Shown: positions 7,408 through 14,867, counted from the first letter of the stretch. The stretch is 18,156 nucleotides of DNA from an uncultured Ruminococcus sp. (GCA_945835085.1 CAMAIG010000005.1:1-18156), one strand, 5' to 3'. Translations and numbers: made by a program. Notes: generated by a model from the sequence alone, not told the origin.

Positions 7408-8739
7408 TTGTCTGCAAGATCGGCCGCATACAGGCTTATTGAAAGAGTTGAGGGCAGTGCATATTCAAACATTGCCCTTGATTCGCAGTTTAAAAACAGC
7501 AGCCTGTCGGAACGTGACAAGGCATTTGCAGCACGGCTTTTCTACGGAGTCTGCGAGCGAAGGCTGACACTCAGGCATATTATTTCGGCATATATCTCAA
7601 AGCCCATAGACAGCCTTGACAAGCAGGTAAGGATAGTGCTTGAAATGGGTGCATATCAGCTTATATATATGGGTAATGTTCCCGACAGCGCTGCGGTGAA
7701 TGAATCGGTTGCGCTGATAAAGGAACTGAAAAAAGCATCGGCATCGGGACTTGTAAATGCTGTCCTGCGCCGAATTATCCGTGAAGATAAGAAAATCCCG
7801 CCTGTTAAGGGCGATAAATACAAGAAGCTGTCGGTGGAGTATTCCTGTCCCCCGGAGCTTATAAAGCGGATCTGCGAGGGCTATGGAGAGGAAAATGCAC
7901 GTTCCCTTCTGGAAGCGTCGCTTCTTCCCTCGGTCACTACCCTCCGTGTGAATACCGTTAAAACCGACAGCAGCGCTCTTATGAAGTCATTAAGCACAAG
8001 AGGGATAAACGCTGAGCCAAGCCCCTTTGATGAAAATGCACTTTGCTGCGATAATCTCAGAGATGTGGAAAATGACCCGGATTTTGCAGCGGGCAATTAT
8101 CATGTCCAGGATATTTCCTCTCAGATGTGCTGCAAAGCGGTGGCTCCCCGTCCCGGGGAAACAGTTATTGACATCTGTGCCGCACCGGGAGGCAAGACCT
8201 TTACAATGGCTCAGATGATGGAGGATAAGGGCAGGATATTCGCCTGCGAGCTTCATGAAAAGCGCACGGGGCTTATTAGAAACGGTGCAGAGCGCCTGGG
8301 ACTATCCTGTATCACGGCGGTCACAAATGATGCAAGGGTACATAATACGGAGCTTCCCAGGGCTGACAGAGTTCTCTGTGATGTTCCCTGCAGCGGCTAC
8401 GGTGTTATCAGGGGAAAGCCCGAGATCAGATACAAGCCCCTTTCGGAGGCGGACAGGCTTTCCGAAATTCAGCTTGACATTCTCAGAGTCGCTTCTGAAT
8501 ATGTTAAGGAAGGCGGCGTGCTGGTATATTCAACCTGCACTGTGAATATAGAAGAAAATGAGCGGGTCATCGAAAGATTTCTTTCGGAAAATAAGGATTT
8601 CTGCGGAGAGGAATTTCCCGAGAACATGGGAGAATTCTTCCGGGGCAAATTCATGACGGCTATTTTCTCAAAGGAGTTCGGCGGCGACGGATTTTTCATC
8701 TGCCGCATGAGGAAAGGAAAATCGGATGGAAAAGGCTGA
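7408..8739 (+). CDS. rsmB: 16S rRNA (cytosine-967-C5)-methyltransferase RsmB
   Basis: Methylates C967 of 16S rRNA with SAM. The 443 residues contain a NusB-like RNA-binding domain (about 1-130) and a Rossmann methyltransferase domain. The SAM motif is DICAAPGGKT (255-264). Cys328 in DVPCSG and Cys377 in YSTCTVN are the two catalytic-site cysteines of m5C methyltransferases, so the enzyme looks active. Translation starts at TTG, with GGGAG 9 nt upstream. The gene overlaps rlmN by 14 nt, so the two rRNA methyltransferases are probably translationally coupled. Confidence 0.95.
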   Translation: MSARSAAYRLIERVEGSAYSNIALDSQFKNSSLSERDKAFAARLFYGVCERRLTLRHIISAYISKPIDSLDKQVRIVLEMGAYQLIYMGNVPDSAAVNESVALIKELKKASASGLVNAVLRRIIREDKKIPPVKGDKYKKLSVEYSCPPELIKRICEGYGEENARSLLEASLLPSVTTLRVNTVKTDSSALMKSLSTRGINAEPSPFDENALCCDNLRDVENDPDFAAGNYHVQDISSQMCCKAVAPRPGETVIDICAAPGGKTFTMAQMMEDKGRIFACELHEKRTGLIRNGAERLGLSCITAVTNDARVHNTELPRADRVLCDVPCSGYGVIRGKPEIRYKPLSEADRLSEIQLDILRVASEYVKEGGVLVYSTCTVNIEENERVIERFLSENKDFCGEEFPENMGEFFRGKFMTAIFSKEFGGDGFFICRMRKGKSDGKG

Positions 8740-9754
8740 TATTTTATCAATGAGCTATGACGAGGTCATAATGGCTCTTGACGCTCTTGGAGAGAAAAAA
8801 TTCCGTGCCGAACAGATTTTTCAGTGGCTCCATGTAAAAAAAGTCACAGAATTTAGTGAAATGACTAACATTTCATTGGAACTGCGTACAAAACTTGATA
8901 CAAATTTTTATATAAAACGACTAAATATTGCTAAAAGACTTGAATCTTGTGTGGATAATACGATAAAATATCTTTATGAGCTTGATGACGGCAATCATGT
9001 GGAGTGTGTGCTTATGGATTATAAGCACGGCAACAGCATATGCATTTCCACTCAGGTGGGCTGCAAAATGGGCTGCAAGTTCTGTGCCTCCACAATTGCA
9101 GGATTCAGGAGAAACCTTACCCCTTCGGAGATGCTCATGGAGATCTACACTGCTGAAAAGGACAGCGGCCGCCATGTGGACAGTCTTGTGCTCATGGGAA
9201 TAGGTGAGCCGCTGGATAATTACACGAATGTTATCAGATTTCTGGAGCTTTTAAGCTCGCCAAAGGGAAGAAATATGAGCCTCAGGCACGTTTCCCTTTC
9301 AACCTGCGGCATCGTTCCGAAGATATATGACCTTGCAAAGCTGAAAACGGGGCTTACCCTTTCGGTTTCTCTCCATGCGGCAGATAACGCAAGACGAAGC
9401 GAGATCATGCCCGTTAACGACCGCTGGAATGTGGAGGAGCTTATCGGTGCCTGCAGGGACTATATAAATGAAACGGGCAGAAGAATATCCTTTGAATACG
9501 CCGTAATAAGCGGCGTCAATGATTCTGAGAGGGACGCCGATGAGCTTGCAAAGCTGCTCAGAGGAATAAATTGTCACATAAATCTTATCCCTGTAAATAA
9601 GATAAAGGAAAGGGATTTTTCGGCGGACAGAAGAAGCGTTGCCGCTTTCTGCGACAGGCTCTCCGCCAGAGGAATGAATGTAACCGTAAGAAGGACCCTG
9701 GGTGCGGATATAAACGCAGCCTGCGGACAGCTACGGCGTGAATATGAAATCTGA
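8726..9754 (+). CDS. rlmN: Dual-specificity 23S rRNA/tRNA adenine-C2 methyltransferase RlmN
   Basis: A radical SAM enzyme that makes m2A2503 in 23S rRNA and m2A37 in some tRNAs. The 342 residues hold the CxxxCxxC cluster motif at Cys113, Cys117 and Cys120. Cys106 and Cys333 occupy the positions of the mechanistic cysteine pair (118 and 355 in E. coli), and GIGEP (158-162) is the SAM-binding motif. AAAGGA lies within the end of rsmB, upstream of the ATG. The part encoding residues 36-85 (8831-8980) is only about 27% GC (40 of 150 by hand count), unlike its surroundings, but the frame and family residues are intact. The next two genes are the phosphatase and kinase, as in B. subtilis. Confidence 0.96.
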   Translation: MEKADILSMSYDEVIMALDALGEKKFRAEQIFQWLHVKKVTEFSEMTNISLELRTKLDTNFYIKRLNIAKRLESCVDNTIKYLYELDDGNHVECVLMDYKHGNSICISTQVGCKMGCKFCASTIAGFRRNLTPSEMLMEIYTAEKDSGRHVDSLVLMGIGEPLDNYTNVIRFLELLSSPKGRNMSLRHVSLSTCGIVPKIYDLAKLKTGLTLSVSLHAADNARRSEIMPVNDRWNVEELIGACRDYINETGRRISFEYAVISGVNDSERDADELAKLLRGINCHINLIPVNKIKERDFSADRRSVAAFCDRLSARGMNVTVRRTLGADINAACGQLRREYEI

Positions 9755-9784
9755 CGTGCCTGAGCCTTGATACATACAGGCACG
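9755..9784 (+). other. Intergenic hairpin between rlmN and the phosphatase gene
   Basis: CGTGCCTG (9755-9762) and CAGGCACG (9777-9784) form a perfect 8-bp stem with a 14-nt loop, starting on the base after the rlmN stop codon. No T-run follows on either strand, so it does not look like a standard intrinsic terminator. It could stabilise or mark a processing point in the mRNA. The phosphatase ribosome binding site lies just after it. Confidence 0.6.
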
Positions 9785-9807
9785 AAAAGAAAGGAATGTG
9801 GTCCGGT

Positions 9808-10527
9808 ATGACGGTCTATACTCATACAGATATCGGAAACCGGCGCAAGGAAAATCAGGACTGTGCTGATTTTGTTGTGCTTGAGGATGCTGTGTTCGCC
9901 GTTGTGTGCGATGGTATGGGCGGCTCTAATGCAGGCAGCGAAGCCAGCAGCAGAGCAGTATCCGTAATAAAGGAACGGATACAGAAAAGCTATCGAAGCG
10001 ACTATGACAGCAACAGGATCAGAAATCTCCTGATTGCTGCGGTAAAGACTGCAAATGCGGTAGTATACGATCTCGGGTCTGCTGTTCCCGAATGGAACGG
10101 CATGGGCACGACCTGCGTTGCGGCACTTGTTAAGGGCGATATGCTGTATACGGTAAACGTCGGTGATTCACGGGCATATCTCATAACCCATGAGATAAAG
10201 CAGATCACCCGTGACCATTCAATGGTCATGAACCTCTTTGAGCGGGGAGATATAACCCGTGAGGAACTGAAAAATCACCCTAAAAGAAATGTCATAACCC
10301 GTGCAGTGGGTGTTGCGGAGGATGTGGAACCCGATTATTTTGAAAATGAGCTTCCCGCAAATGCTGCAGTGCTGCTTTGTACGGACGGGCTTTCCAATTA
10401 CTGCGATGAGGGTGTCATATTCAGGCTCATCAAGGATAATCCTCCCGAGGAGGTGCCAAAGGCACTTGTGCAGATCGCTCTGGGCAACGGCGGATCAGAT
10501 AACATAACCGCTGCGCTCATGAAATAG
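9808..10527 (+). CDS. prpC: PP2C-type Ser/Thr protein phosphatase (PrpC/Stp)
   Basis: Removes phosphate from proteins phosphorylated by the neighbouring PASTA kinase, and probably from the kinase itself; cytoplasmic, Mn/Mg dependent. The 239 residues contain the PP2C metal ligands: Asp18 in ENQD, Asp35-Gly36 in CDGMGG, Asp193 in CTDGLSN and Asp231 in GGSDNIT. Also present are GDSR (119-122), RDHSMV and ITRAVG. The start at 9808 is favoured over ATG 9796, which directly abuts the AAAGGA at 9790-9795; family proteins also begin near this MTVYTHTDIGNRR. The spacing to 9808 is 12 nt, somewhat long. The kinase gene follows after 38 nt. Confidence 0.94.
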   Translation: MTVYTHTDIGNRRKENQDCADFVVLEDAVFAVVCDGMGGSNAGSEASSRAVSVIKERIQKSYRSDYDSNRIRNLLIAAVKTANAVVYDLGSAVPEWNGMGTTCVAALVKGDMLYTVNVGDSRAYLITHEIKQITRDHSMVMNLFERGDITREELKNHPKRNVITRAVGVAEDVEPDYFENELPANAAVLLCTDGLSNYCDEGVIFRLIKDNPPEEVPKALVQIALGNGGSDNITAALMK

Positions 10528-10565
10528 AATGTGTATGAACAAAAATAAACATTGGAGTGGATTTG

Positions 10566-12785
10566 ATGGATAAAAATATCGGCAGGAAGCTGGACGGCCG
10601 TTATGAGATCACCGAGCTTATCGGTATCGGAGGAATGGCGGACGTTTACAAAGCGGTCGATCTTCTTGAGGATAAGACCGTTGCCGTTAAAATACTGAAA
10701 AACGAATTTGCGGGAAATGACGATTTTGTCCGCCGCTTCCGCAATGAATCCAAGGCGATAGCAGTGCTCAGCCACCCGAATATCGTTAAGATATATGATG
10801 TTGGATTCAGCGACAAGATACAGTTTATCGTAATGGAATATATCGACGGCATTACACTGAAGGAATTTATGGAGCAGCAGGGAGTTTTAAAGTGGAAGGA
10901 TTCTATCCACTTTATAATCCAGATACTCCGTGCCCTTCAGCACGCCCACGACAGGGGAATAGTCCACAGGGACATAAAGCCCCAGAATATCATGCTTTTC
11001 CCCGACGGAACCATAAAGGTCATGGACTTCGGCATTGCAAGATTTGCAAGAGAAGAGGGAAAGACCATTTCCGACAAGGCAATAGGCAGCGTTCATTACA
11101 TCAGTCCTGAGCAGGCAAGCGGAAACATTACCGACGAAAAGAGCGATATCTATTCCGTTGGCGTTATGCTTTATGAGATGCTCACGGGCGTCAAGCCCTT
11201 TGATGCGGATACTCCCATTGCAGTGGCGCTGATGCATATGCAGCAGGACGCAAAGCCTCCGAGAAGCATAAACAATACCATACCCGAAGGACTTGAAGCC
11301 ATTGTTCTGAGAGCAATGCAGAGGGACGCTTCAAAAAGATATCAGTCCGCTTCGGAAATGATAAAGGATATTGAGGAATTCAAGCACAATCCGAGCATTG
11401 TTTTTGAATATAATTTCGCTGAATCAAAGGGCGAGGAGAAGACCCAGTATTTCAATAAGCCCGCAGCAGGCATAAAGACCGATGATGCACCTGCAGGCCC
11501 GAGATTCAAGGATGAAGCTCCGCCAAATAAAAAGAAACCGTCAAAAAATGAGGTGAGCAAAACGAATAAGCAGAAAATAAAGGACGAGGATTACGATATT
11601 GACGATTATGATGACGATGATGAGGAAGAGGAGGTTTCCAAATCTTCATATTTCGTAGTAGCGCTTACGGCTATTGCGGCAGCGGTCGTTATCATTGCGG
11701 TGGTTTTCATCGCTATCGTTTTCATCAATAACTTCAAGAAGGACGTTGAGCAGGAGAAGATGATAAACCTTGTGGGCTATGACTTCAATACCTGCAAGAG
11801 CACCTATGCGGAATATTTTGACCTTGTGGTGGAATCGGAAAAATATTCCTCCGAATACCCTGCAGGCGTTATTATTGAGCATTCGCCCAGGGAAGGCTCT
11901 CCCATTATCAAGGGCAATTCTCAGGTAAGAGCGATAGTCAGCAAGGGTCCCCAGATGGTCACTGTGCCGAATGTTTATATGCTTGATGCCGACACGGCAA
12001 CAAACATGATAAAGAATGAGAACCTTAATGTAATTATCACCATGCAGAACAGCGATGCTGCCGAAAAGACGGTCATCAAGACTGAGCCCGAGAGAAATAC
12101 CCAGGTCGAGATCGGTTCGACTGTAATCATGTATGTAAGCCTCGGTCCTCTGGTGCTTGATGTTGTAATGCCCGATGTTGTGGGACTTTCAAAGGCAGAT
12201 GCCGTTTCCAAGCTTGAATCCATGGGCTTTACCGTTCAGCTCCAGGAGGAGGACAGCGCAGCGCCTAAGGACGAGATCACATCTCAGAGCATTCCTCATC
12301 TTGATGCAAACGGTCAGCAGAATATCGTAACGCCTAATCAGACTGTTATGCTCACATACAGCTCCGGAAAAGCACCTACAAGCAAGCTGAGCATTACCTT
12401 TGCAGTTCCAAGCGGACTTTCGGGCAAGGCTGTGTTCAATGCTTATGTTAACGGAAATCTTTCCGGTACCACATCTATCGACAATATTGGTTATGTGTCC
12501 ACAGTTTCCGTTCCTATCGAGGGTCAGGATACTCAGAAGGTAGTGCTTGAAGCAGTTGACGCTGACGGCAATGCATACAGCTTTGCGGAATATAATGTTG
12601 ACTTTAACACAGGCTCCATCGTTGAGGGCAAATTCGATAAGAACAAGCTCAAGGAGATCTACGGTACCCGTGAAGAAACCACTACGGCAGATGATTTTAC
12701 AGGCTTCCATGATCCTGCCGATGATTACGAAATAATCGACAACGGTGATTTTGGTTCATGGTGGGACAGCATCAACGGACAGTAA
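10566..12785 (+). CDS. prkC: PASTA-domain Ser/Thr protein kinase (PrkC/StkP type)
   Basis: A membrane eukaryotic-type kinase that senses muropeptides or lipid II and controls wall metabolism, translation and spore germination in relatives. The 739 residues run as follows. Kinase domain, about 10-275: glycine loop IGIGGMADVY, Lys42, HRDIKPQN with Asp136, DFG 154-156, and activation segment to YISPEQ. A lysine-rich then very acidic juxtamembrane stretch, about 318-356. One membrane helix, 362-388. Three PASTA repeats, about 397-461, 464-527 and 531-601. Then a further domain of about 135 residues that looks like a beta-sandwich (about 605-685) plus an acidic, Asp/Thr-rich tail ending in DFGSWWDSINGQ. 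Start 10566 has GGAG 8 nt upstream. A terminator follows the gene. Confidence 0.95.
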   Translation: MDKNIGRKLDGRYEITELIGIGGMADVYKAVDLLEDKTVAVKILKNEFAGNDDFVRRFRNESKAIAVLSHPNIVKIYDVGFSDKIQFIVMEYIDGITLKEFMEQQGVLKWKDSIHFIIQILRALQHAHDRGIVHRDIKPQNIMLFPDGTIKVMDFGIARFAREEGKTISDKAIGSVHYISPEQASGNITDEKSDIYSVGVMLYEMLTGVKPFDADTPIAVALMHMQQDAKPPRSINNTIPEGLEAIVLRAMQRDASKRYQSASEMIKDIEEFKHNPSIVFEYNFAESKGEEKTQYFNKPAAGIKTDDAPAGPRFKDEAPPNKKKPSKNEVSKTNKQKIKDEDYDIDDYDDDDEEEEVSKSSYFVVALTAIAAAVVIIAVVFIAIVFINNFKKDVEQEKMINLVGYDFNTCKSTYAEYFDLVVESEKYSSEYPAGVIIEHSPREGSPIIKGNSQVRAIVSKGPQMVTVPNVYMLDADTATNMIKNENLNVIITMQNSDAAEKTVIKTEPERNTQVEIGSTVIMYVSLGPLVLDVVMPDVVGLSKADAVSKLESMGFTVQLQEEDSAAPKDEITSQSIPHLDANGQQNIVTPNQTVMLTYSSGKAPTSKLSITFAVPSGLSGKAVFNAYVNGNLSGTTSIDNIGYVSTVSVPIEGQDTQKVVLEAVDADGNAYSFAEYNVDFNTGSIVEGKFDKNKLKEIYGTREETTTADDFTGFHDPADDYEIIDNGDFGSWWDSINGQ

Positions 12786-12800
12786 CAGCTAATTTTTTCT

Positions 12801-12836
12801 CAGGGAACGGTAATTCTATTATCGTTCCCTGTTTTT
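12801..12836 (+). terminator. Intrinsic terminator/attenuator between prkC and rsgA
   Basis: CAGGGAACG pairs with CGTTCCCTG (9 bp), extended through a G-T wobble and TAAT/ATTA to a TCT loop, followed by TTTTT. It starts 16 nt after the prkC stop. rsgA begins only 15 nt after the T-run, and its ribosome binding site lies in that gap, so no promoter fits between them. rsgA and thiN must rely on readthrough or on a promoter inside prkC. Confidence 0.9.
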
Positions 12837-12851
12837 GAAAGGAAGGATCCC

Positions 12852-13724
12852 ATGGGAAAAATTCCCGGGCTTATACTTGAATCATTGGGCGGTATCTATA
12901 CCGTTGAAACCTCAGAGGGAGATATACAGTGCAAGGCAAGAGGAATATTCCGCAAGGACGGACTTTCTCCCTGTGCAGGGGACAGATGCTTTGTTGAGGA
13001 CGGCGTTATTTCGGAGATAGAGGAGAGGAAGAACAGTATTATCAGACCCCCTCTTGCAAATCTTGATCTGATGATATTTGTGGTTTCGACCTGTGAACCG
13101 TCACCCAATAAGCTTCTTCTGGATAAATTCATAGCGGTGTGCGAGTATAAGAATATAGAGCCGATGATAGCCATAACAAAGATCGACCTAATGCGTGACC
13201 GTGAGCTTGCGGATATTTACAGCAGCATCGGCATACCCGTTGTCGTATGCGATTATGAAAACCCCGAAAGCCTGGAGCTTATCAGAAACAGCGTTAACGG
13301 CAGGATATGCGCATTTACGGGGAATACGGGTGCGGGAAAATCCACACTTCTCAATCATATCGCTCCCGAGCTTGAGATCAAGACTGCCGAAATAAGCAAA
13401 AAACTTGGCAGAGGAAGGCACACCACAAGAGTTTCAAGGCTATATAAGCTTCTGGGAGGATATATTGCCGATACGCCCGGATTTTCAAGCTTTGAAACCA
13501 TGCAGTATGCGGTGATACTAAAGGACAAGCTGAAATACTGCTTCCGTGAATTTGAGGAATACGAAGGAAAATGCCGCTTTGCCGACTGCAATCATATCGG
13601 CGAAAAGGGCTGTGCTGTAGCAGAGGCTGTGAGCGAAGGCAGGATATCTGCCGCCCGTCACGAAAACTACAAGGCAATGTTTGAGGAAGCAAAAAGCATC
13701 AAGGAATGGGAGATAGGCAAATGA
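12852..13724 (+). CDS. rsgA: Small ribosomal subunit biogenesis GTPase RsgA
   Basis: A circularly permuted GTPase that checks late 30S subunit maturation (CpgA/YloQ in B. subtilis, a known substrate of PrkC). The 290 residues have an N-terminal OB domain (about 1-65), a GTPase domain in permuted order (G4 TKID 109-112, then G1 GNTGAGKST 157-165, then GRHTTR, then G3 DTPG 207-210), and a C-terminal zinc domain with Cys241, Cys246, His248 and Cys254. AAAGGAAGG lies just upstream of the ATG, directly after the terminator. The stop overlaps the thiN start (ATGA). Confidence 0.96.
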   Translation: MGKIPGLILESLGGIYTVETSEGDIQCKARGIFRKDGLSPCAGDRCFVEDGVISEIEERKNSIIRPPLANLDLMIFVVSTCEPSPNKLLLDKFIAVCEYKNIEPMIAITKIDLMRDRELADIYSSIGIPVVVCDYENPESLELIRNSVNGRICAFTGNTGAGKSTLLNHIAPELEIKTAEISKKLGRGRHTTRVSRLYKLLGGYIADTPGFSSFETMQYAVILKDKLKYCFREFEEYEGKCRFADCNHIGEKGCAVAEAVSEGRISAARHENYKAMFEEAKSIKEWEIGK

Positions 13725-14329
13725 CCTGTTATATTTTCGGCGGTGCGGAAATATTCGATTACAGCGGTATCCATGTCCCCGATGACGCCTTTGTAATTGC
13801 TGCGGACAGGGGATATATGCACTGCGAAAGACTTGGTATCATTCCCCGCCTTATAGTGGGCGACCTTGACAGCATTGAAACGGACGTTCCCGAAAAAGTC
13901 CGGCTTATAAAAGCCCCCCGTGAAAAGGACGACACCGACCTGATAATGGCAGTGCGAAGCGGCATTGATGCAGGCTGCAGTGATTTTCACATTTACGGCG
14001 GGGACGGCGGAAGAATGGGGCATACCTTTGCAAATATCCAGACTCTTTCGCTGATTTCGTCAATGGGATATACGGGGACGATACACGGGGGGTGTTTTGA
14101 TATGACGCTCCAGCCTCCTTCCGAAAGAGAATATCTGAACAAGGGTTACAGCTATGTTTCGCTGTTTTCACTGAGCGAGTATTCCGAGCTTGCGGTAAGG
14201 GGACTAAAATATTCGGGCAGGTTTATGCTGAGGAGAAATTATCCCATGGGTGTAAGCAACGAATTTTCGGAGGAACGGTGCAGTATCAGCGTTATTGACG
14301 GCGAAATACTTGTTATCCTTGAAAAATAG
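13721..14329 (+). CDS. thiN: Thiamine pyrophosphokinase
   Basis: Transfers pyrophosphate from ATP to thiamine to form thiamine pyrophosphate. The 202 residues have an N-terminal catalytic domain with GDLDS (47-51), DDTDL (70-74) and GGRMGH (96-101), and a C-terminal thiamine-binding domain with the SNEF motif (179-182). The third motif is usually GGRxDH, so Gly100 replaces an Asp. The start at 13721 makes an ATGA overlap with rsgA and has GGGAG upstream; a start at 13706 would overlap rsgA further. In B. subtilis rpe lies between rsgA and thiN, but here it is absent. Confidence 0.93.
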   Translation: MTCYIFGGAEIFDYSGIHVPDDAFVIAADRGYMHCERLGIIPRLIVGDLDSIETDVPEKVRLIKAPREKDDTDLIMAVRSGIDAGCSDFHIYGGDGGRMGHTFANIQTLSLISSMGYTGTIHGGCFDMTLQPPSEREYLNKGYSYVSLFSLSEYSELAVRGLKYSGRFMLRRNYPMGVSNEFSEERCSISVIDGEILVILEK

Positions 14330-14396
14330 TGTCAAAATTGCAACTTCGGAATAATATATATTGCAGGGCAAAAATATTATCCCGGAGGTGATATTT

Positions 14397-14492
14397 ATGA
14401 AAATGGTAGTGGTAAAAAGTCCCAAGCTGCTTGCAGGACTGTTTCGTATAATTTTCAGGATAAAAAAGGACCCCATGGACGATATAAACTGA
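14397..14492 (+). CDS. spoVM: Stage V sporulation protein SpoVM (31 aa)
   Basis: A 31-codon ORF with a near-perfect ribosome binding site, GGAGGTG (14384-14390), 6 nt before the ATG. The product starts MKMVVVKSPKLLAGLFRIIF and ends in a charged RIKKDPMDDIN tail. It lines up with B. subtilis SpoVM (26 aa, MKFYTIKLPKFLGGIVRAML...): Lys2, Lys7, Pro9, Lys10, Leu12, Gly14, Arg17 and the KKD end correspond. SpoVM is an amphipathic helix that recognises the curved forespore membrane, helps place the SpoIVA coat base and inhibits FtsH. Its place directly after thiN is the same as in B. subtilis. A terminator begins 18 nt after the stop. Expression would be expected in the mother cell, but I see no convincing SigE promoter. 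Confidence 0.88.
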   Translation: MKMVVVKSPKLLAGLFRIIFRIKKDPMDDIN

Positions 14493-14509
14493 TCACGAAT
14501 TACATAGCG

Positions 14510-14546
14510 AGCCGTTTCATATAATTAAAGTATGAAACGGCTTTTT
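14510..14546 (+). terminator. Strong intrinsic terminator after spoVM
   Basis: AGCCGTTTCATA (14510-14521) and TATGAAACGGCT (14531-14542) form a perfect 12-bp stem with a 9-nt loop, followed by TTTT (five T counting the stem end). It closes the long operon. The next gene starts 20 nt later, too close for a separate promoter after the hairpin. Confidence 0.92.
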
Positions 14547-14565
14547 CCGTGAACGGAGGTTTGCT

Positions 14566-14853
14566 ATGAAATGCACTTTTACGGAGCTTAGAAGCAGAGA
14601 GGTCATAAATACGGGAAACGGTGCCAGGATAGGCTATATCGACGATGTGGAAATTGATACCGATACAGGCAGGATAACCGCTCTCATAATCTGTGGCAGA
14701 CCCCATATGATGGGCTTGCTCGGCAGAGATGAGGATATCCTTATTTCCTGCGAGGATATCGAAAAAATCGGGAGAGATACGCTGCTGGTGAGGATAAATG
14801 ATGAGAATTTGTATAAAATGTCTAAAGACAGGAGAACAAATTTGTTTGAGTAA
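14566..14853 (+). CDS. YlmC/YmxH family PRC-barrel sporulation-associated protein
   Basis: A 95-residue protein of the YlmC/YmxH family, a single PRC-barrel domain. The start CTFTELRSREVINTGNGARI and the following GYIDDVEIDTDTGRITALII match the PRC-barrel pattern (residue turn G..IGYI.D..ID...G.I..LI). The ICGRP and EDILISCEDIEKIG segments match the family. Members are linked with sporulation by expression and distribution, but no biochemical role is established. GGAGG lies 7-8 nt upstream. It sits between the spoVM terminator and the rpsB promoter, so it depends on readthrough or on an unseen promoter in or before spoVM. Confidence 0.85.
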   Translation: MKCTFTELRSREVINTGNGARIGYIDDVEIDTDTGRITALIICGRPHMMGLLGRDEDILISCEDIEKIGRDTLLVRINDENLYKMSKDRRTNLFE

Positions 14854-14867
14854 GTGAAAAAAGACTA

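Noticed and set aside
12189..12710. Open minus-strand frame of 173 codons inside the kinase gene
   Set aside because: It is antisense to the PASTA and C-terminal region, has no ribosome binding site and a composition expected of a shadow frame.
14345..14378. SigE-type promoter for spoVM
   Set aside because: GAATAAT and CAAAAATA lie at a possible spacing, but the -10 matches the consensus at only about half of its positions, too weak to annotate.
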